This document shows positions 57,190-64,000 of a stretch of 64,000 nucleotides of DNA, piece by piece; positions within the stretch are counted from its first letter, which is position 1; every line of letters starts with the position of its first letter. The position numbers and the translations under genes are program-made. A model generated the notes under the pieces. That model was not told where the DNA came from. It saw nothing but the letters and a program-made list of their open reading frames with translations, and searched no databases. Source of the stretch: Carettochelys insculpta (taxonomy: Eukaryota > Chordata > Testudines > Carettochelyidae); assembly GCF_033958435.1 (NCBI RefSeq), contig NC_134145.1, forward strand, positions 35,057,501 through 35,121,500, written 5' to 3'.

Positions 57190-57580
57190 CACAAACCAGT
57201 GACTCTAGGCCTGGAACCAGCCCCTGCAACAGTTGTCACTGCCAACTTGGCTCACATATCTACGCCAGTGACATCATCACAGGACGTAACATCAACCATA
57301 CTGTCAGGGGCTCCTTTACCTGCACATCTACTAATATAAAATATACCCTCATGGGCCAGCAATGACCCACTGCAATTTACATTGGCCAAACTGGATAGTC
57401 TCTCCATAAAAGAATAAATGGACATAAATCAGACATCAGGAACAGTAATGTACAGAAGCCTGGGGGAGAACACTTCAATCTCCCTGGACACTCAGTAGCA
57501 GATTTAAGGGTGGCAGTCCTGAAACAAAGAAATTTCAAAAATCAAATGGAGAGACAAATCTCTGAGCTGCAATTTATAAG
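57190..57580 (+). pseudogene. Penelope-like GIY-YIG endonuclease region, degraded
   Basis: The frame gives CNSCHCQLG, then YIGQTG (GIY-YIG core) followed by SLHKRINGHKSDIR, the expected Arg-x-x-x-His segment. HFNLPGHSVADLRVAVLKQ ends the domain. In-frame stops lie after GQQ (57363-57365) and after IGQTG (57396-57398). The reverse transcriptase part of the element is not present. Confidence 0.7.
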
Positions 57581-57649
57581 GTGCCACAAGACTTCTTGTT
57601 GTTCTCGAAGCTACAGACTAACACGGCTACCTCTCTGATAAATGACCAT

Positions 57650-58399
57650 GTAGTTTTCAATTTTTTTGAGACAGGCCATAGTGTGATTCAGTAATAAACA
57701 TAATACTCACAAGTGAATTATTATCATAGAAGTACTTATCATTTGAAAACATGCCTCAGAGGAATATAGTTCCTAAATCTAAGATTTAAAAATGGAGCAA
57801 TTTTAGTGACAATACCATAAAATGTGAAATCTGATTTTTAATTTCATTCTTAAAATGTTTTGTATTCATAATTCTACTGATCTTTTAACAGACAGTTAAA
57901 GCTGTATAAAAGTTATATACGAAATTTTATGAATGAAAATCTCACAAATACTTTGTTAGCATTTGGAGTACTGGACATCTAACAGAACCATCAAGTCAAC
58001 TCATGTGGTCACTAAAGTGAAACTGTACATCTTCCACTTCTACCATGCAGTGGCAATAGCCATCTGACCCTGATACATATAATGGAAAATAAGCAACTAT
58101 TAGCATTAGGCGCCTGACTTTTAAATGTAATAATGCTGACAATATTATTTGACAACAGGGATCATATTAGTTAAGACATGGAAAAGACCTATTAGATCCC
58201 CAAGCCCATGATTCCTCTGCACAAGTAGAACATAAGGGGCAAATAAGCCCTTATCCTTGACATTTGGGACTACTATGATGAGATTACCTCTCAGAGTAAG
58301 ACCTATATACAAGACTTGTCCACAGTTTCAGCATCTCCTTTTTGGCATTAAAAAGAGTGAGGTATAATTTATAAAAAGTCCTGACTATTTTACAAAAAG
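57650..58399. other. Non-coding stretch
   Basis: AT-rich. I see no gene or recognised repeat in it. Confidence 0.5.
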
Positions 58400-58410
58400 C
58401 ACTTCTATAG

Positions 58411-58570
58411 AAAGAACAAGGAGTATTGGTGGCATTTTAAAGACTAACATTGATTTGGGGATAAGCTTTCATGGGTAAAAACCACCTAGTCAGATATATG
58501 CGCAACTAAATCTGTTAGTTGGACTCCTTGTTGTTTTTGCAGCTACACACTAACATGACTATCACTCTGA
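58411..58570 (+). mobile_element. Penelope-like insertion (160 bp) with 11-bp target duplication
   Basis: CACTTCTATAG at 58400-58410 and 58571-58581. The left end (AACAAGGAGTATTGGTGGC) is partly the inverse of ACTCCTTGTTGTTTTTG on the right. The tail GCTACACACTAACATGACTA is the family terminus. The hammerhead core is not preserved. Confidence 0.75.
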
Positions 58571-58581
58571 CACTTCTATAG

Positions 58582-59393
58582 GAAAGTTTGGCAAAGTATA
58601 TCCACGGTGGATTAAGCAACAAGTCAGGTAACTAGGTGAACAGTTGGCCACAAACCAGTTCTTACTGCATAGCCCCTTACAGGTGTTGATCAAACATCCT
58701 GATTCATCACAATTTTTAAAGCAATTTTTTCTTCCTTATAAAGGCAGCATATCATCATTGAACAAATATAATATTACATTTTCTTCAGCTAATAACAGTG
58801 ATCCAGCAGGATGTCATATATGACATTCTCTTTTCAAGCACTAAAAACCAATGCCGGCCACTTGCTCAAACATCCACTTCAGTGAGATTTCGGATCTGCT
58901 TCTTGTATTTTACATTCGTTTGCAGAAGTGAAATGGAAAAACGAAACCTACAAAGTGAAAACTATATCCAGCATTGAGGTACTGCTCTCATGAGTAATGG
59001 TTATTCATATTAGTAATTGTTGTGGGCTCAAGCCCATACTGTAGTTTGCCATACAAAGATGGTACAATAAAATCTATTAAACATAAAAGGTTCACCTTAC
59101 AAAAGCTTTTCCTATCTCCATTATTTGATGGCATGGTATTGGTGAATGTTAGGAAAACAATATATGGGTTTCATTCATCTGTCACCTTACCCAGTGTAAA
59201 CCCAGAGTAACTTTATTAATGTCAATGGAGTTACACTAGTGTGAAACCAGCATGAGTGCAGATGCAGGCCCATTATGATGTAAACTGCATTTTCACTTAC
59301 TTAAAGAACATGTTGTTAGCTAGCAACCTAAACCACGGTACAATAAAAACCATGCAAAAAGTCCCTATGCCCAGAAGACTTTAATTCTCATTA
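58582..59393. other. Non-coding stretch
   Basis: I see no gene or recognised repeat in it. Confidence 0.5.
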
Positions 59394-59806
59394 GCTCATT
59401 CTACACTTGCTCCCAACTTCGAAGGGGGCATGTTAATCGAGGCAATGGGGGATTGCTAATGAAGTGTTGCGGTAAATATGCAGCACTTCATTAAACTCAT
59501 TCTCCCGCATGGCAACTTCAAAGTATCAAACTTCGAAGTGCTGGCATGCATGTAGCCATGGGCGCTTTGAAGTGCCCATGCTACTTTGAAGTGCTTTTGT
59601 TCCTCAAACTTTTGGGGATTAAAGGACTTCGAAGTAGCGCACGGCTACATGCATTCCAGCAGTTCAAAGTTTGACACTTCGAAGTTGCCGCAGGGAAGAA
59701 TTAACCTAATGAAGTGCTGCGTATTCACCACAGTATTTCATTAGTAATCTCCCATCGCCCTGATTAACATGTCCCCTTTGAAGTTGGGGGCAAGTATAGA
59801 CAAGCC
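59394..59806. mobile_element. Palindromic MITE (about 413 bp)
   Basis: Full-length inverted halves: GGCATGCATGTAGCC and GCACTTCATTA blocks mirror around about 59605. The ends are TCTACACTTGCTCCCAACTT and AAGTTGGGGGCAAGTATAGA. It has no coding capacity. Confidence 0.75.
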
Positions 59807-60181
59807 CATTCAGTCCAATATGGTACTCAGCACAACAGGTCTACCTACCTAGTGACATATAGGTCGCTCATCAACACATTATCCAAATAATAGTTCAATA
59901 TGAAACAGTGCAAGGACACAGAGCTAAATTCACTTTTGTCAGGCAATGAACTTCACAGCCAGTAAGAATGTGTTCCCATACCAATTCCAAACTGATGGCC
60001 TGATGCTGTAAACACTAATATAAGTAGTCTTATTGACTTCAGTGGGATAATTTGTGTGAGGACCCCTCACCTGAGTAAGCATTTGCAAGGCCAGGCCTCA
60101 TACATAACTAAGTCTTTGGCAGAAATCATAGATAAAGTTAAAAAAATTCAGTGTTTTTCTATACCTTATCAATAAACATCT
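59807..60181. other. Non-coding stretch
   Basis: I see no gene or recognised repeat in it. Confidence 0.5.
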
Positions 60182-60539
60182 GGGCTACATCTACACTAGC
60201 CCCTCCTTTTTGGAAGAGGCATGGTAATGAGTGAGTTGGGGATATGTAATGAGGCGCTGCATATTCATGTAAGTGACTCATTAGCATAATGGTGACCGGG
60301 CACAATTTGAAAGAGCTGCTTGCGAACTGCGCAGCACCTGTTTGGATTTAGGAAGAAGGGGCTTTCAAAGTCCAGAGGGTCCTTTCGAAAGGCCCCCATC
60401 TACATGGGCAGTGCACAATTCAAAAGTGGCGCTTTCAAATTGTGCACAGCCGCCATTATGCAGCGCCTCATTAGCATCTCTCCAACTCACTCATTACCAT
60501 GCCCCTTCTGAAAGGAAGAGGCTAGTGTTGATGTAGCCC
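60182..60539. mobile_element. Palindromic MITE (about 358 bp)
   Basis: The ends are GGGCTACATCTACACTAGCC and GGCTAGTGTTGATGTAGCCC. Inner arms GAGGCGCTGCATA and CATTATGCAGCGCCTC face each other, with TTGAAAG/CTTTCAAA inside. CTG abuts both ends. Confidence 0.75.
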
Positions 60540-61212
60540 TGAAATATCAAAGCTATGTGTAGGCTTTGAAAAAGCTGTCAGTTAAGGTGCTTCAAATTTT
60601 CCAGAGGGCCTAACCTGCAAGTTGCTCATACCTTCTTGAGGATCTGGTCCAAAGCCCACTAAAGTCAAATAGAAGGATTCCCATTGATTCCAATGGGCTT
60701 TGGATTAGGCCACCAAGATGCTGAGTACCTATATATTTCACTGTCTTTGCCTCCTAAGAGGTATTCAGTACCTTGCAAGACTGGACATACATTCAGATAC
60801 ATTTATTTTGTGGGTCTGATTGCGCATGATTTCCTCTTGAAGAAGAGAAAATAAATTGGCAGAAGTGATGTTTTTTAATTATTACATTGCTTGAAATTGC
60901 ACTGCACTGAGAAATCAGGAGAGAAAGTTACTGGATTTTAAATTTGGGGACAGTTCTAAAATCATGCATTTACTAATGGCAAGTCAATGCCTCGGAAGAT
61001 TTATTATCAACTTCTTTATTCCAGAAGGAGTCCAGGTAGGTATTTTTATCTACTTCTACAATATAATACCTCACTGGAATCCTTCTGGAGAACAAGTAGC
61101 AGACTAAGGTGTTCCAAGTGGCAACAGCTCCTGTATAATGAGGAACAAGGACATGCTTTATATTAACCTGTGTCATAGTATATAGCTGTGCCAAGTTGTA
61201 CATAGTTATACG
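60540..61212. other. Non-coding stretch
   Basis: I see no gene or recognised repeat in it. Confidence 0.5.
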
Positions 61213-61225
61213 TCTGTTTCATACT

Positions 61226-61396
61226 AGACTAACAGATGTTTGGGAGCATAAGCTTTTGTGGGCAAAGATGCGTTTCATCAGATGCATCTTTGCCCATGAA
61301 AGTTTATGCTCCCAAATATATGTGTTAGTCTATAAGGTGCCACAGGGCTTCTTGGTGTTCTCGAACATATAGACTAACACGGCTACCTCTCAGACA
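61226..61396 (+). mobile_element. Penelope-like insertion (171 bp) with diverged 13-bp target duplication
   Basis: TCTGTTTCATACT (61213-61225) versus TCTATTCCATACT (61397-61409). It has a near-perfect hairpin centred near 61283 (GGGAGCATAAGCTTTTGTGG facing its complement), then the tail CATATAGACTAACACGGCTA. CTGATGA is present on the minus strand of the left arm, but its GAAA has become AAAA. Confidence 0.8.
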
Positions 61397-61530
61397 TCTA
61401 TTCCATACTGTATTTTTACATTTTGACACAGGTTGTTTCAAAACATGTCCTCATTCCTCATCATGAAGGAGCTATTGCCACATGATACAAGTTAATTTGC
61501 TATCATTGGTTGGAAACCATATCTGTCTAG

Positions 61531-61890
61531 CAGAGGGGATCTCAAACTGTGGGTTGGGACCCAAAGTGGGACTTGTTCCCATTTTAATGGGGTCACCAAT
61601 GCTGGTATTAGACTTGCTGGGACCTGAGTCCGAAGCTAAAGCCTGCATCCCACCAGCCAAGGCCAAAGCTGAAGCCCAAGGGCTTCAGCCTGGGGCAGGA
61701 GGGTTAAGGTTATATTGCTCCCTAACCCCACCACACCCTCAGGACAGAAGTCTATGTGCTTCAGCTTTGCACCAGCTCCAGGGGCAATGGGGCTCAGGCA
61801 GGCTTGAGCTCTGGTCTCTTCTGCAGAGGTCATGTACTAATTTTTGTTGTCAGAAGGGTGTCAGGGTGCAATTAAGTTTGAGAACTGCTG
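61531..61890 (+). mobile_element. hAT-like MITE, first of an inverted pair
   Basis: It starts CAGAGGGGATCTCAAACTGT and ends AAGTTTGAGAACTGCTG (inverted ends). The body has GGGACCCAAAGTGGGAC and ATTTTAATGGGGTCACC. It is related to 62087-62373 in the opposite orientation. The target duplication is not recognisable. Confidence 0.65.
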
Positions 61891-61897
61891 GCATAGT

Positions 61898-61980
61898 ATA
61901 GCACAGCACCTCATTAGTATTCTTTGACTTGGCCATTAGCATGGCTATTTCAAAGTTTTTACTAAGTGTAGACACAGTCC
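61898..61980. repeat. Partial MITE end
   Basis: CAGCACCTCATTAGTATTC, then CTAAGTGTAGACACAGTCC: one end of the GTGTAGACAC-type MITE family, with the other half missing. Confidence 0.5.
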
Positions 61981-62086
61981 TGGTTGGCTATAACTAAAAA
62001 TAAATCAAAACTGTACTTAAAAACCACTCGGTGATATTCAAGCAGCCACTTGGATGAACTTGTTTTTTGGAAACTATTGATTAATC

Positions 62087-62373
62087 CAAGGGCTTCAAAT
62101 TCCATTGCACTGCGACCTTCTTTGGACAACAAAAATTACTACATGACCTCAGAAGGGGGAGCAAAGCCTGAGCATGTCAGATCATCCCAGGTGGAGGAAC
62201 CAAAGCTGAAGCCCAAGGATTTCAGCCCCAGTTTGGGGACTGATAACCTGAGTCCTGCTACCCAGGTCTTTCAGCTTTAGCTCCAGGCCCCAAAAAGTCT
62301 AAACCCAACCCTGGTGACCCTGTTAAAATAGGGTCATACTTTGGGGTCCTGACCCACAGCTTGAGAACTGATG
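62087..62373 (-). mobile_element. hAT-like MITE, second of an inverted pair
   Basis: The right end CCCACAGCTTGAGAACTGATG and GTTAAAATAGGGTCATACTTT are the inverse of the left part of 61531-61890. The left end is CAAGGGCTTCAAATTCC. Confidence 0.6.
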
Positions 62374-63975
62374 GAGTAGCTCATGTGCTGATATTGCTGT
62401 AGTTTAATAATACAGCTGATGACCCTGCCTACGCTGACACCTTCTGGAGGCAATCTGTAACCACATTTATTTCAGGCAGGCAAATTTCAGTGCTGCTTAC
62501 AGCCTGAGCTCCAGTCTAACTCTTTGGATTCAGCATAGTTACTTTTCAAAAACAAACATAAATTAGTTAAACTCACTTTGTCAAAGTGAACTGCTTTTAA
62601 GAGGAGGAAATTACTTGTAAAGATCTTATGTTTGCACAAAGGCTTTCTGCATCTTCGATAAGATTAATTTGTTCTGTTACTCAGTAATCACCTGCCAGTC
62701 ACTCTGTTTAAAGCTTGCCCAGTTCAGGCAGATTCCTTTGAAGTGAACGCAGTATTGGTACAAATATGGGTTGCTATGGTTTCCATCCAGTTAATGGACT
62801 AAAAAAACCTCAGTTACTTTCATACATACAAATGTGAGTACATACGCCACAGGTATATTGTTATAGAGGTTAGATCATACCAGTGTTGCTCTTTGCTCCC
62901 TGGCTACCTGATCTGGCCTTGTTTCAAGTCACTTTCCCATATCACCCTTTTTCTAAAGGGCTTCTTCCATCTGCCCTCATGTTAAATAATTTACAGAGCA
63001 AAGTGGCTTAGGAGGACTAATAATATTTGCAGTCTTCACTGTATTTGTGTGTCTGTTTCCTTGAAGCAGGGAACAATTCACCTTCATCTGTTTTGGTCTG
63101 GCAAGGTACAAATAGCGTACAGACCACCACCAGCCTATTTCTCAGGTCTGGAGATGGACACTTATTCTTAATATTCAGAGAGCTTACAATTAAAGCTCTT
63201 TTCCCCCTGTGCCATAATTATAATTTATTAGTAAAGATACTTCCTATGCTCTAAATGTGACATTTTTGCAAAGCTACAGGAATACGCTAGTTCCTTGACT
63301 AGAGTTGTAATTAAAATGTTGTGTAAGGAAGTGGTAATCCTGACATTCTCCTTTTTATATTTTTTAAAAAATTAGCAGTATCATAAATACACGCTTGTTA
63401 ACATTATCTTTTGTACTTTCATAAAAATATATTATTCAAAGAATAGCTAACTATTTTATAAGTTTCACTGCGTATTTTGAAAGTGGGAGAGCGCACAACT
63501 ATAGACAATTTGTTGTATTTTTTCTAGTCATATCTAAATTGTCCCTCTAGAAAAAATGCAACAGAGACAAAATTCCTTTTGCACAATTCCCTAGCTTTGA
63601 AGACACACATATAAAACTTGTTACAATTTATAAAAACAGTTTACAATAAAGGGACACGATATATTTGGAAAACTACAAATTGATGAAAATAAGAATTGTA
63701 GTTTGACTGATAACTACATCGTTTAGCACATACTTTGTAAGGCACTTTAGTTAAAATTTATTTCCGTTGAGCAGAAGTTATTGTTAGAGATTAATACACC
63801 TTTGATTCATGATTGTAGTCCCAGTAGCAAAAGCTATAATTATGATCAACCTTTCATTAGCTCAGTCTTCAAAATTACTCAAAAAACCTGACAGTGTTCT
63901 TAGATCAAAACTGGTTTTCCCTTGAGCAACAAAAGACTTGGAAAACAAGGTTTCAATCGGTATTTCAAACACTTT
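62374..63975. other. Non-coding stretch
   Basis: AT-rich. I see no gene or recognised repeat in it. Confidence 0.5.
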
Positions 63976-64000
63976 GGCTGTGTCCACACTCGCAAGTTCT
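63976..64000. repeat. Start of another MITE, cut by the window edge
   Basis: GGCTGTGTCCACACTCGCAAG matches the left ends of the MITEs at 9427 and 19851. Confidence 0.5.

Larger units (their letters stand above)
56752..57638 (+). mobile_element. Penelope-like element copy (887 bp) with 11-bp target duplication
   Basis: TAAATGACCAT flanks it (56741-56751, 57639-57649). The left end AACAAGAAGTCTTGTGGCACC is the inverse of 57580-57603. The right tail CTACAGACTAACACGGCTAC is the family's conserved terminus. It contains coding remnants on both strands (see the next entries). It is the longest copy of the family in this window. Confidence 0.85.

Overview
The window looks like repeat-dense nuclear DNA from a reptile, most likely a turtle. 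The basis is the mixture of families: chicken/turtle-type CR1 LINEs, a DIRS-like tyrosine-recombinase retroelement, Penelope-like elements, Harbinger transposons with TIRs reading GGCTACGTCTACACG or close variants, hAT MITEs and a tRNA-derived SINE. That identification comes from family resemblance, not from a database match. I found no convincing host exon, rRNA, CRISPR array or bacterial-style operon, so the window is probably intergenic or intronic. Nearly every recognisable coding sequence belongs to a transposable element (TE).

Layout. 1-3.3 kb: no gene, possibly an LTR-like remnant. 3.3-6.74 kb: a decayed non-LTR retrotransposon (endonuclease plus reverse transcriptase) split by a 511-bp Penelope-like insertion. 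7.14-7.34 kb: a tRNA-derived SINE. 7.34-16.72 kb: a DIRS-like element with inverted terminal repeats, carrying gag, RT, RNase H and tyrosine recombinase remnants. It was later invaded by a palindromic MITE (9.4-9.8 kb) and by a CR1 (10.84-14.09 kb) whose ORF is still open over about 1,015 residues. 17-21 kb: hAT-like and palindromic MITEs, and a CR1 tail cut by a Penelope-like insertion. 21.1-24.2 kb: GC-rich degenerate tandem repeats split by a CR1 3' fragment. 27.25-29.94 kb: a second, older CR1 family. 30-44 kb: MITEs, among them a 709-bp Harbinger deletion derivative, with long non-coding stretches.

44.29-52.48 kb is the centrepiece, a full-length Harbinger transposon. It has two convergent genes: a spliced, fully open HARBI1-like transposase on the minus strand and a Myb/SANT partner gene on the plus strand that carries a stop codon and probable frameshifts. 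A 4.05-kb LTR retrotransposon lies inside it (two 401-bp LTRs about 98% alike, tRNA-Leu primer site, polypurine tract). That element is an internally deleted, Gmr1/SCAN-type Ty3-gypsy-like copy and has an unusual 57-bp flanking duplication.

53-64 kb: further CR1, Penelope-like, hAT and palindromic MITE copies in unrecognised non-coding DNA. The most interesting cross-window pattern is a set of six Penelope-like insertions. Each is bounded by a 11-14 bp target-site duplication, most have inverted-repeat structure, and several carry a hammerhead-ribozyme-like core.
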